This document shows, piece after piece, positions 1-8,246 of a stretch of DNA of 64,000 nt. Within the stretch, counting starts at the first letter, position 1. Each line of letters opens with the position of its first letter. The translations under genes and the position numbers were made by a program. The notes beneath the pieces were generated by a model. The model was not told the DNA's origin, made no database searches, and saw nothing but the letters and a program-made list of their open reading frames with translations. This stretch comes from UBA2779 sp965232165 (GTDB taxonomy: Bacteria; Spirochaetota; Spirochaetia; DSM-2461), in contig CBDDOY010000002.1 of assembly GCA_965232165.1 (NCBI GenBank), positions 186,001 to 250,000 of the forward strand, in the 5' to 3' direction.

Positions 1-105
1 GTTGAACGTAATGTAAATGTTGGCAATACGGTAGATTCTAGTAGCTTATTTACACCTAATATGGTTGGTGTAGCAAACGATGCCCTAGCCCAAGTTCACC
101 ACTAA
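1..105 (+). CDS. C-terminal tail of a gene cut by the window edge
   Basis: An open frame runs in from the window edge and ends with TAA at 103-105, giving 34 residues that end in ALAQVHH. No start is visible and the piece is too short to place in a family. It lies just upstream of the insertion sequence and of the Rhs array, so it may be the tail of another Rhs-type toxin tip, but that is inference from position only. Confidence 0.4.
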   Translation, partial: VERNVNVGNTVDSSSLFTPNMVGVANDALAQVHH

Positions 106-125
106 AAAACGTAATTCCTTATAAT

Positions 126-2064
126 AAATGGAGTTACTATTTTTTATTTACACTACGGATTTGGTGAGTCGTCATCCGACGGTTCAACGCCTTTCCCGAC
201 AACCCAAGCATCGCATAAATCTTCTGATGTTCTAGTTCCTGTCGGGAGTCGAGTCTCACTTCATTATTCATCAGCACTCCCTCTTCAGTCTTGGAAATGT
301 ACTCTATGGTTATCCTCTGGTGGGTAGAAAGAACTTCTTTTATGGTCTTCCAACTCCGTGTATCTCCCCCTTTTCGTAATTTACATTCAGTCGCATGCAT
401 CAGGTGATACGCAAGGACTGATATAAACATATGCGACTGCACTCTCTCCTCCAGTTGATGAAAGTTAGGCCGAAAGCCAAGATGAGACTTCATGTCTCTA
501 AATGAGTTTTCAATACGGCCAAGCATTATATAGAGCTCCCAAATATTTTTGTCATCCAAATCTTTTCGATTGGTTCTAAGGGTATAAGTTCCTTCACTGT
601 TTCCTGTCTGAGTTTTCTTCTCCCATTTAATGTCAATCGCATTCAACTTTCCTGTCCGCTTGGCAGGCTCCCCAGGAATAACTGATATTTCATAAAGTTT
701 TGCAGCCTTTGGATATTTTTCCTTAAGCCTGCCAATGCTCTGAAGAACCGAAGAATACAGTTTCATGCGGTTTTTCTTGTTTAATCCGTCACGAAGATAT
801 TGAAGTCTTTCAAGGAGGACGGTTTCGGTACGCATAGCCATGGCCTCTTCTTTAAGACGTTTGTGCTCGCTCTTTACCAGAACCCAATGCTCATCCGAGA
901 TTGTTTTTCCGAATACTTCAATCTTGGCACCTGTTTTCTTGTCCTCCATGACCAGATTCATCTCTTGCGATGGCTCAAGCTCCAAAGGACTTTTCCCTCT
1001 GTGAACCACAAGGTAGGTACATTTTCGCTTTTTAAGCCATTCGATATTCTCTTTTGTGGCAATCCCGGCATCCATTACGACAGTTGCCCCGACTTTTAGG
1101 CCCGCGTTGGCTTCCAAATCTAAAATCGTGGCCTGAAAAGTCTTGGATTCGCACTGGTTCCCCGGATGGAACTTGCTATACTTGGGAAATCCATCCGCAT
1201 CGACAACCAACCCCAGGGTAGCCAATTTGCAGTCACTGCGCTTTTCTTTCGAGCGACCATAAGATGCCTTTGGGTTCTTTTTGCACTGACCCTCAAAGTA
1301 GGTGTTCGTTAAATCGTAAAGTACAATGCTTTCGTCGAGGGAGAATAAATCTTGTTCTTTACAAGCCAAATGCTTCTCCAGCTCGTCCTTACAGCGGTAG
1401 AGAACATCGGCAGCCCTGTAGTACGCATTCAGGGAGGACGAATGGGGTAAGCCGCACAGCTCAAAAAGAGCAGAATGTTTTTCCGCCCACTGCCTGGTAA
1501 ATCGCTCGCTGGCTGGTTTGATCATTCTACCGACGATTAGAGCTTCAAGTAAGGGGATCGTTCCCTTAGGCACACCGCATTTCCTTAGAACTCTGTCCAT
1601 TTCCAACTCTTTCCATTGCTGATGACAGACGTACTCAGGGCCTAGGCTTCTGACTTTCTTTGTTTCAAGGCTGTTAACATCGACCGCTACAAAATTGGCT
1701 TGCGCTTGAGCTTTTAGTTGTGCGTCTTTTGCCCGCTTGGTGAAAATGCGGTCTGATACCTGCTGTGCGATTTTCTCAATGTCTTCATCCAAGTCGAATA
1801 ATTCTCTGTTTCCTGAAAGAATATTTTCAATTCTTCTTGCCAGAGCCTTGTATTGAGATGGATCGATATCCAGTTTCCCAAGGTTGAGAATAATCCGCTG
1901 TCGGGGGCCTTTATCAGTGCGGATATTTTCTACAAGATTGAGGTAGGTGTACTGTTTTTTCGTTTTACCGTTGGCAACTTTTATTGATCTTATATACATA
2001 CCACTAAGATACACCACAGCCACAAAAGAGGCAAGCGAAAAATAAAGTGTTAGGCACTACATTT
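126..2064. mobile_element. IS1634-type insertion sequence (ends tentative)
   Basis: The transposase gene 137-1999 is flanked by imperfect inverted repeats. 126-139 reads AAATGGAGTTACTA and 2051-2064 reads TAGGCACTACATTT. After reverse complementing one arm, 11 of 14 positions match. No clear target duplication was found, so the exact ends are tentative. The element has an intact transposase and could still be mobile. Confidence 0.45.
137..1999 (-). CDS. IS1634-family (IS4 superfamily) DDE transposase
   Basis: A 620-residue transposase. The N terminus beginning MYIRSIKVANGKTKK, followed by a segment on smooth repeated basic residues (GPRQRIILNLGKLD), is typical of IS1634 transposases. The catalytic DDE core is visible: first Asp in LYDLTNTYFEG, second in VVMDAGIATKENIEWL, and the Glu region in YIMLGRIENSFRDMKSHLG. 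I chose the ATG at 1999 because the family start is MYIR; a GTG at 2023 would add eight residues. The gene is full length for the family (about 550-630 residues) with no frameshift. It lies opposite to the Rhs genes around it and was probably acquired recently into this accessory region. Confidence 0.9.
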   Translation of the reverse strand: MYIRSIKVANGKTKKQYTYLNLVENIRTDKGPRQRIILNLGKLDIDPSQYKALARRIENILSGNRELFDLDEDIEKIAQQVSDRIFTKRAKDAQLKAQAQANFVAVDVNSLETKKVRSLGPEYVCHQQWKELEMDRVLRKCGVPKGTIPLLEALIVGRMIKPASERFTRQWAEKHSALFELCGLPHSSSLNAYYRAADVLYRCKDELEKHLACKEQDLFSLDESIVLYDLTNTYFEGQCKKNPKASYGRSKEKRSDCKLATLGLVVDADGFPKYSKFHPGNQCESKTFQATILDLEANAGLKVGATVVMDAGIATKENIEWLKKRKCTYLVVHRGKSPLELEPSQEMNLVMEDKKTGAKIEVFGKTISDEHWVLVKSEHKRLKEEAMAMRTETVLLERLQYLRDGLNKKNRMKLYSSVLQSIGRLKEKYPKAAKLYEISVIPGEPAKRTGKLNAIDIKWEKKTQTGNSEGTYTLRTNRKDLDDKNIWELYIMLGRIENSFRDMKSHLGFRPNFHQLEERVQSHMFISVLAYHLMHATECKLRKGGDTRSWKTIKEVLSTHQRITIEYISKTEEGVLMNNEVRLDSRQELEHQKIYAMLGLSGKALNRRMTTHQIRSVNKK

Positions 2065-2198
2065 TGATTTGAGGTGATTTGAGGTCCCCAAAAAGCGGAA
2101 TCCCTAAATATTCTATGGTATTTATGAGGTTTTGGGAAATATTTAAGCCTTTTTTTGAAGTAATTCGTTTTCTTGGTCGTTAAAAAAATATTTAGCAG

Positions 2199-2456
2199 GT
2201 GTATTTTGGTGAACTTGGGCTAGGGACTTTATTAGGTACAGATGGAACAGCAAGGTGGACGGGAACTTTCCGAAATAATTATCGAAAAGATATCAAGGGA
2301 AGTCCTTCTCCAGATATGTTATTCGCTAAGATGGGAACAGGTACATCGTGGGGGAGTCATTGGACACTACAAGATCGAAGAGGAAATACGATTTGGAATC
2401 CCACACCAGGACTTACAGGACCTGTAATTAATCAAATAATGGTTGAACAGGAATAA
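2199..2456 (+). CDS. Orphan C-terminal tip, Rhs-like (unrecognised)
   Basis: A GTG-started frame of 85 residues that ends three bases before the next gene. The protein is rich in Gly, Thr and Trp (for example GTARWTGTFRNNYRKD and GTSWGSHWTLQDRRGN). No domain is recognised. An in-frame stop lies just upstream (2193-2195), so it is either a small protein or the surviving tail of a larger toxin tip cut by rearrangement and by the neighbouring insertion sequence. The tight junction with an exported SH3-containing protein copies the tip plus immunity layout seen six more times downstream. That parallel is the reason for the call. Confidence 0.4.
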   Translation: MYFGELGLGTLLGTDGTARWTGTFRNNYRKDIKGSPSPDMLFAKMGTGTSWGSHWTLQDRRGNTIWNPTPGLTGPVINQIMVEQE

Positions 2457-2458
2457 TA

Positions 2459-3133
2459 ATGACGAAACAAATCACGTTATTTTTATTAGTTATTCTTTCT
2501 GGAATCTATTGTGTTGAATCTCAGGAGTGTCACGGAAGGGGAATAACTGAAGAAGTTTACTATACACTAACTGGTATTTGGGTTGAAGAAATAACGGACG
2601 CAGATTATCCAACTTCGAATTTCTGTTGGGGGCTATCCAAAGTTAACCCAGTTTCATCGTATGTAATTGACCTATGTTCAAATCCTCCAAGATTTTCAAA
2701 TATGATTGAATCTCAAGAAATTCTGTATGTAGAGAGAACACAAAATGTTTTCCGACTTATTTTATCGGGGAAAGATACAGTAACAATTCATCTTGGTTTT
2801 GATGGGGCTTTATGGTATGAGGAAAAATATATTGGAAGGAATCAGGAATCTAACCCTCTTTATCGGTTGGACGGTCCAATGCTTATTCGTGATGCAATAT
2901 ATCTAACACCAACAGCTCGTTTACTGCTGAGGTCTGAACCCAGCCAGAATGGAAATATTTTAACTGTATTATCACCGGGTAAATTGATAAGAGTAAAAGA
3001 AGAAGGACCAATGGATTTTATTGATAATATTAATGATAAGTGGTACTTCGTAGAGATATTAAATGGAATAGAAGGTTGGTGTTTTGGTGATTATCTTGAA
3101 AGTACATCCATTGCCGTGGTAGCACAAAATTGA
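2459..3133 (+). CDS. Exported SH3-domain protein, candidate immunity protein
   Basis: 224 residues starting with a signal peptide (MTKQITLFLLVILSGIYCVES). The N-terminal half is an unrecognised Cys-containing domain. The C-terminal part, about residues 155-215, is a bacterial SH3-like domain: LLLRSEPSQNGNILTVLSPG, then WYFVEILNGIEGWCFGDYL. Such domains sit in periplasmic or surface proteins and often bind peptidoglycan or peptides. The start lies three bases after the upstream stop, so the two are probably cotranslated. By position it would be the immunity partner of the tip before it. The function is inferred from layout, not from a known family. Confidence 0.6.
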   Translation: MTKQITLFLLVILSGIYCVESQECHGRGITEEVYYTLTGIWVEEITDADYPTSNFCWGLSKVNPVSSYVIDLCSNPPRFSNMIESQEILYVERTQNVFRLILSGKDTVTIHLGFDGALWYEEKYIGRNQESNPLYRLDGPMLIRDAIYLTPTARLLLRSEPSQNGNILTVLSPGKLIRVKEEGPMDFIDNINDKWYFVEILNGIEGWCFGDYLESTSIAVVAQN

Positions 3134-3435
3134 TCATATCCGAGCGACAGAATGAGTGCCAAACGATCAGCAGGCCCGCCCCTTGCATCGTGGCTCCGGG
3201 GCAGCACAGAATTTCGGTTATCAGCAATACGGCATCCCCACGTACTGTTCGCTCCGCCCGATAGCCGAGAATTTTGGGAACCTGCCTGAAGTAGGATGGT
3301 AAGAAAGTGACAAAAATTTTGTACACTTTTATGTTGGATCCTTTCCTGCTTCCTTTAACTCACGTCCAGTTTCACCTCATTGAACGGATCCCTATTCAGA
3401 TATTTCCGTGTACTCCATTTGGTCCCCATGATATA

Positions 3436-3658
3436 GTGTCAACACCGGGGCAAAATTGCAGATTTCCGGTAATCTTTTAGAAGTCGACGACTCCTGTTTT
3501 CATTCTGTCTTTCACCGGACATTGTCACCTACACCGATTTTCAGGAAGGACTGGACCGCGGCCTCTTCCCGACAGGGAATAAAAGTGGTACACTGGCCGG
3601 AGCGGACAGGCAGAAGACAGAAGAGATTATCACCCAGGCCCGGGAGAAATAGCCCCGG
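3436..3658. repeat. 223 bp direct repeat, left copy (R1)
   Basis: From GTGTCAACACCGG to AGCCCCGG this stretch recurs at 18444-18668 with scattered changes and small length differences. One frame reads as the end of a protein (VTYTDFQEGLDRGLF to the stop at 3650), and the other copy is frameshifted, so both appear to be fragments of a lost gene. The two copies bracket the whole Rhs tip array. The stretch between 3134 and 3436 contains no gene that I can support. Confidence 0.75.
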
Positions 3659-3880
3659 ACCGGAGGGAACCGGATCAGCGTCACCGATGCAGCGGGCAGC
3701 AGCACCCTCACCGAATACAGCGAGCGCAGCCGGCCGGTCACAACCACAGGGCCGGAGGCCGAGTATTTCGACGGTAATCAGTCCTGCCGAACCGCAGCCC
3801 GCACCCGCAATGAATACAGCCCGGCCGGTCATCTCATCGCTGAGCACAGCTCCTCCCGAAGGGGCGGGGATACCATAAGC

Positions 3881-6800
3881 ATGGAAACCGATGCCCTGGG
3901 GCGCGTTATTACCGAGACCGTCCATGTCCGGGGGGAGGAAGGGCTGACCCGAAAATACACCGCAAAACATTTTTATGATGAAAACGGCAGCCGGGTGCGT
4001 ACCGTCGACCCCCTGGGCGGCGAGACCCGCACCGAATACACTCCCCGCGGCCAGAAGAAAAGCATCACCGACCCCGACGGCCATAAGACCGGCTTCACCT
4101 ACGATGCCCTGGACCGCCAGACCTCCGTCACCGGTCCGAGGGGCAGCAGCGGCAGATACGGGGAGAACTACACCGCTGATCTTTATTATGATGACCTTGA
4201 CCGGCTGACACGAGCCGTTCTGCCCGCCATAGAACCCGGAGGCGAGCGCGGCGAGGCCTTATTTTCCTATGACGCCCGGGGAAACCTTCTCTCCCGCATC
4301 GAGCCGGACGGCTCCCGCACCGAATACACCTACACCGCCCGGCACTGGAAATCATCAGAAACCCAGATAGGCAGGACCCTTGACGGCGCCGTCCGCTCCT
4401 ACACTGTCAGATACACCTACAATGACATCGGACAAATGACCGTCCGGCAGGAACCCGGCGGGGAGAGAACCCGCTTTGAGTACGATGCCCTCGGCCGGAA
4501 ACTCAAGGAGATACTGCCCGATCAGTCGAAGAGACAGTATTACTGGGACATGCGCGGCCTCCTGGAGGCACAGGTTGACGGCATAGGAGCCGTAACCCGA
4601 CACAGCTATGACGAGCTTGGCCGCGAGGTTTCCATGACAGACCCTGAGGGGCACACCAGCGGTTACCGCTACGACCAGAGAGGCAACATCGCCCAAATCA
4701 CAGACCCCTCGGGCGAGTCCTTCACAGCCTGGTTCGATGAGCGCGGCCTTGTAACACGGGAAAGGGACAGCCGTGGCAGGGAAAAGCGTTTCGGCTACGA
4801 TGAGGCCGGACGGCCTGTCTTTTTAGAAGACCCCCGAGGCACCGAAATAACCTACACCCACACCCCTGCCGGTCTTGTGGAAAGCATCAGCTATCAAAAC
4901 GGCGGGGAAACCCATATCCAGAGCTTCCGCTACGACGAGGCCGGAGCCCTCATGGAAGCCAATGACAACGGCGTCCTTACCCGCTACAATGAGAAAGACG
5001 GAGAATACGTCCCCAACCCCTACGACCTGCAAACCTCCGTGTCGGAAACCCTGGGCGGGAAAACCCTCACCAGCCGATACACCTATGACATCATGAAGAG
5101 GCGGACATCCACGGGCTACAGCAGCGGCGGGAAGACAGAGTACCTCTACAACACCCTGGGCCGGCTTGAGCGCATCCCCGGCATCATCGACGAATCCATT
5201 AACTTTGACGCCGACGGGCTGGCAGCCGGCTATGAACTGGCCAACGGCGTCCGCGCCGAATTCGAGTACGACAGCAGAAGAAGAGCGGTTTCCGTCATCC
5301 ACAGGGATTCATCGGGCAGCACAGGCCAGTCATATCGGCTCACCTGCGACATGGAGGACAACATCATCCAGCGCAACGGCGACCACTTCAGCTACGACCG
5401 CAGCAGCCAGATGACAAGCGCGGTCCTGAGCGGCGATGCATCTATCGAGGAGTACCCCCTGGAGGACAGGGAGTTCGCATTAGGTTCGATCCGCTCCGAT
5501 GTCCGCGCCGACCGGCCGGCGGAGATTCCAGGCGGCGAACTCACCCTGGACTGGGGCGCCGGCAGCCTGGTGATAGACCTGGGCTACGCCTACAAGACGA
5601 AGACCGTCATAGTCCGCCCCCGCAGCATAAACAGCCGGCTCCGCAAGCCGCAGCTTTCGCTTTCCACCGCCCTGTACAACATGGAGGGGCAGTACACCGA
5701 ACAGCCCTTCGGCATGGAAACCGACGAACAGACCGGAGAGATAACATTCACCCTGGAGTACGGGGTGTTCACCCGTTTCATCAAGCTGCACAGCCACATC
5801 AACGCGCTGGACGCGGAAGGCGAGCCGCTAATGGACCCCGGCAGCTTCGACCTTGATCCCGAGAGCGTCCGGGTCTACGCCCTCACGGGCGGCGTCAACA
5901 AGTTCTACAGCTACAAGCCCGACGGCGGCCGGGCCGTCCACAGCGCCCTGACAGACACAATGCGCAGTGACCGCTACAGCTATTACCCCGACAGCGATCT
6001 TGTGCAGATCGCCGGGGATTACGCCTGCCGCTACGATGAAAACGGGAACATGACGGAAAAGGGAGACAGGTACACCGAAAGCGGGGGAGAGATTACTATA
6101 CATAAGGAAGGCCGCTATGCCCTATATAAGTATGACCTGCTCAACCGCCTTGTATCGGTGAGCAGGCTTAACGGCGAGGGAGAAGTTGAAGTGGCGGCAT
6201 CCTACCGCTACAGCCACAGGAACTTGCGGATAGAGCGCACCGATAAAGCCGGCACGGTGCGCTATGTGTTCGACCTTGACGGCAACATCATAGAAGAACA
6301 CCGGGGCGATGAACTGATCCGCTATGTGTTCCGCAGGGGAAAGCACCTGGCCAAGATCACCCCTGACGGGACATATTATTACGGCACGGACCGTCTTGGG
6401 AGCACCACGGTGATGTTTGACGGGGAGGGCAGCGTAGTCTGGCGGGGGGATGTATCGCCCTTCGGGGAACTGGTGTCCTCCGAAGGGAGCATTGAGGAGA
6501 GAGTGAAATTCACGGGGAAGGATTATGACGAAGCGGCCGGGCTGTATTACTTCAATGCGAGGTGGTATGATGCGGAGCTTGGGCGGTTTACAACGGAGGA
6601 TCCGGCGCGGGACGGGTTGAACTGGTATGTGTATGTGAGGAATAATCCTTTGCGGTTTGTTGATCCGACGGGGCTGGAAAGTGCCGATGCCGCATATGCA
6701 AGACAGGCCGCTATGTCTGTAAAAGTAAAACCTACTATGTTTACACAAAATCAATTCAAAGAGTCTTTTGGGCAAAGTTTTTCAGCTACTGCTTGTGCTG

Positions 6801-7192
6801 CTACATCTTTACTAAATGAAATTTCTGAACAATATACTACACAAACGCGTGAACAGCTTACATTTGATCAGGGATTAAATATGATGCAAAATGCCGTCGA
6901 TAATGGTTCGATTGATCCCAATAATGCATTTGTTAGTTGGGAAGATGCTTCAAATGATATGTGGTCTGACACAGGATTAATGGGTGATTGGAATTATGAT
7001 GATAGTGGTTTCAGCCATAGAATTTATGCGCTACAAACAGATGCAGATCCTTTTCCCGATCATTTCCTTAATTCAATTGGTGATACTGGATATCATGATC
7101 CGTGGGATGGAAAAACCGGAGATATTCGAGCAGAAACTCTAGTGCCGGAATGGCAAACACGAAATATAGAATTTAATATGCGTGAAGACTAA
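3881..7192 (+). CDS. Rhs/YD-repeat polymorphic toxin with papain/C39-like tip, 5' truncated
   Basis: A 1103-residue Rhs protein. Residues about 1-780 are YD repeats (for example RYDQRGNIAQITDPSG), followed by the Rhs core ending in GRFTTEDPARDG and the DPTGL boundary near residue 932. Rhs barrels encapsulate a variable C-terminal toxin. Here the tip (about 933-1103) is AT-rich against a GC-rich core. It has a Cys in SATACAATSLL (C972), a His in PDHFLNSIG (H1061) and YHDPWDGKTG (D1073), the layout of a C39/papain-like peptidase. The Rhs frame continues upstream of the ATG to a stop at 3650 with no start codon, so the natural N terminus is lost and expression is doubtful. The next gene is the candidate immunity partner. 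Confidence 0.85.
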   Translation: METDALGRVITETVHVRGEEGLTRKYTAKHFYDENGSRVRTVDPLGGETRTEYTPRGQKKSITDPDGHKTGFTYDALDRQTSVTGPRGSSGRYGENYTADLYYDDLDRLTRAVLPAIEPGGERGEALFSYDARGNLLSRIEPDGSRTEYTYTARHWKSSETQIGRTLDGAVRSYTVRYTYNDIGQMTVRQEPGGERTRFEYDALGRKLKEILPDQSKRQYYWDMRGLLEAQVDGIGAVTRHSYDELGREVSMTDPEGHTSGYRYDQRGNIAQITDPSGESFTAWFDERGLVTRERDSRGREKRFGYDEAGRPVFLEDPRGTEITYTHTPAGLVESISYQNGGETHIQSFRYDEAGALMEANDNGVLTRYNEKDGEYVPNPYDLQTSVSETLGGKTLTSRYTYDIMKRRTSTGYSSGGKTEYLYNTLGRLERIPGIIDESINFDADGLAAGYELANGVRAEFEYDSRRRAVSVIHRDSSGSTGQSYRLTCDMEDNIIQRNGDHFSYDRSSQMTSAVLSGDASIEEYPLEDREFALGSIRSDVRADRPAEIPGGELTLDWGAGSLVIDLGYAYKTKTVIVRPRSINSRLRKPQLSLSTALYNMEGQYTEQPFGMETDEQTGEITFTLEYGVFTRFIKLHSHINALDAEGEPLMDPGSFDLDPESVRVYALTGGVNKFYSYKPDGGRAVHSALTDTMRSDRYSYYPDSDLVQIAGDYACRYDENGNMTEKGDRYTESGGEITIHKEGRYALYKYDLLNRLVSVSRLNGEGEVEVAASYRYSHRNLRIERTDKAGTVRYVFDLDGNIIEEHRGDELIRYVFRRGKHLAKITPDGTYYYGTDRLGSTTVMFDGEGSVVWRGDVSPFGELVSSEGSIEERVKFTGKDYDEAAGLYYFNARWYDAELGRFTTEDPARDGLNWYVYVRNNPLRFVDPTGLESADAAYARQAAMSVKVKPTMFTQNQFKESFGQSFSATACAATSLLNEISEQYTTQTREQLTFDQGLNMMQNAVDNGSIDPNNAFVSWEDASNDMWSDTGLMGDWNYDDSGFSHRIYALQTDADPFPDHFLNSIGDTGYHDPWDGKTGDIRAETLVPEWQTRNIEFNMRED
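5670..6676 (+). repeat. Rhs core block, copy A (1007 bp)
   Basis: Runs from CCCTGTACAACATGG to the GACGGGGCTG of the DPTGL boundary. It is matched without any gap by copy B (8247-9244) and copy C (12353-13359). By eye B differs at only a handful of positions and C at roughly a dozen. All copies stop exactly where the variable toxin tips begin. Confidence 0.95.
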
Positions 7193-7207
7193 AAGAGTAA
7201 AGACGTA

Positions 7208-8005
7208 ATGGAAAGAAAATTATTTTTATTAGTAATATTGCTTCTTCCAATTCCTTTATTAGTAGGTAAAGAATATAACTTCCAAGACTATTCTTTGAGA
7301 ATTGATATTCCAGAAACAATTAGGTTTAGGTATTATACTCCTAATGAAGAAAATGGTATTAGTGCTGATTCTGATATTGAAATCATCATTAGAATAAAAC
7401 CACTCGGTGATTATTTACATGATAGATATGCTCACACATATTTATCGAACTCTCTTTTTTTCTTATTAAATACTAAGGAAACAGTGACACAAGAAACAAT
7501 ATTAGAACTTCTAAGTGCTGAAGATTCTTCATTTATTATGAATAAACCAACAGCAAAATATGATATTTTAAGTTCTTATCGAAAGTATTCAGTCGATAAT
7601 GAAATAATTGGTGAATCATATTTCGGGATGGTTGGAGATGGTGGTCTAGCACCAAATGGTTATCACAATCTTCTTATACTAATTCATAATGAATATCTGA
7701 TTTCAATTTCTTTAATATTACATGATTCAAGTTTTAACATAGCAAATAAATATTCAGAATTTTTTCATAAAAATAGTAATGGTACTTTATTTTTCAATGA
7801 TCCTTTTTCAGAAAATATAGAAGGATTTTATTCAAAGCTTCAGAATGATGAAATTTTGGAAGAAGTAGGATCAAATAATTTTTTTACAATTTGGGGAAAT
7901 CTAATAAATACAATAAGGCTAACTGGAGAACAAATAACAAATATCGGAATTCTTAATGATTCACAATCGGCTACCGGCCCGCTTTCGTTGCCGCCAATGC
8001 GGTGA
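7208..8005 (+). CDS. Exported candidate immunity protein, 3' end replaced
   Basis: 265 residues with an N-terminal signal peptide (MERKLFLLVILLLPIPLLVG), then an AT-rich mostly beta protein (YNFQDYSLRIDIPETIRFRY and so on) that I do not recognise. It starts 15 bases after the papain-like Rhs gene and would be its immunity partner. The last codons (about 7972 onward) come from a GC-rich Rhs fragment read in the wrong frame (TGPLSLPPMR). The native C terminus was therefore lost or changed when that fragment was joined. Whether the product still protects is unknown. Confidence 0.6.
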   Translation: MERKLFLLVILLLPIPLLVGKEYNFQDYSLRIDIPETIRFRYYTPNEENGISADSDIEIIIRIKPLGDYLHDRYAHTYLSNSLFFLLNTKETVTQETILELLSAEDSSFIMNKPTAKYDILSSYRKYSVDNEIIGESYFGMVGDGGLAPNGYHNLLILIHNEYLISISLILHDSSFNIANKYSEFFHKNSNGTLFFNDPFSENIEGFYSKLQNDEILEEVGSNNFFTIWGNLINTIRLTGEQITNIGILNDSQSATGPLSLPPMR

Positions 8006-8246
8006 GCCGGCAGTACCGCCGCCGCAATGGCGGATGCCTGGCAGAAGAAACCGATCCCCTGGAGCAAACACGTTCCTACAGCTATAATGCCCATGGTCGG
8101 CTGGCAGAGGAGATAAACCAACAGGGGATGGGTCAAACTTTTCAGTACAACGATCAGGGAGAAGTGACAGAGCACAGGGACTTTGAGGGCAATCTCTATG
8201 AGTATTGTTATGATGACTGCGGCAGAACCACCCAAAAATTCTTGGT
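7972..8246 (+). pseudogene. Rhs YD-repeat fragment (F1)
   Basis: Frame 1 reads clear YD repeats: YRPAFVAANAVSRQYRRRN, then FQYNDQGEVTEHRDFEGN and LYEYCYDDCGRTTQKF. It has no start of its own and is joined out of frame to Rhs core copy B at 8247. A related fragment lies at 16762-16940. Both are remains of Rhs genes distinct from the long one at 3881. Confidence 0.8.

Noticed and set aside
3512..4084. Large minus-strand frame opposite the start of the Rhs gene
   Set aside because: The plus frame reads YD repeats throughout and the minus frame has no family match. It also crosses repeat R1.
4823..5802. Open frames on the minus strand inside the Rhs gene
   Set aside because: They arise from GC-rich codon bias opposite YD repeats, recur identically under each core copy, and show no family or ribosome site.
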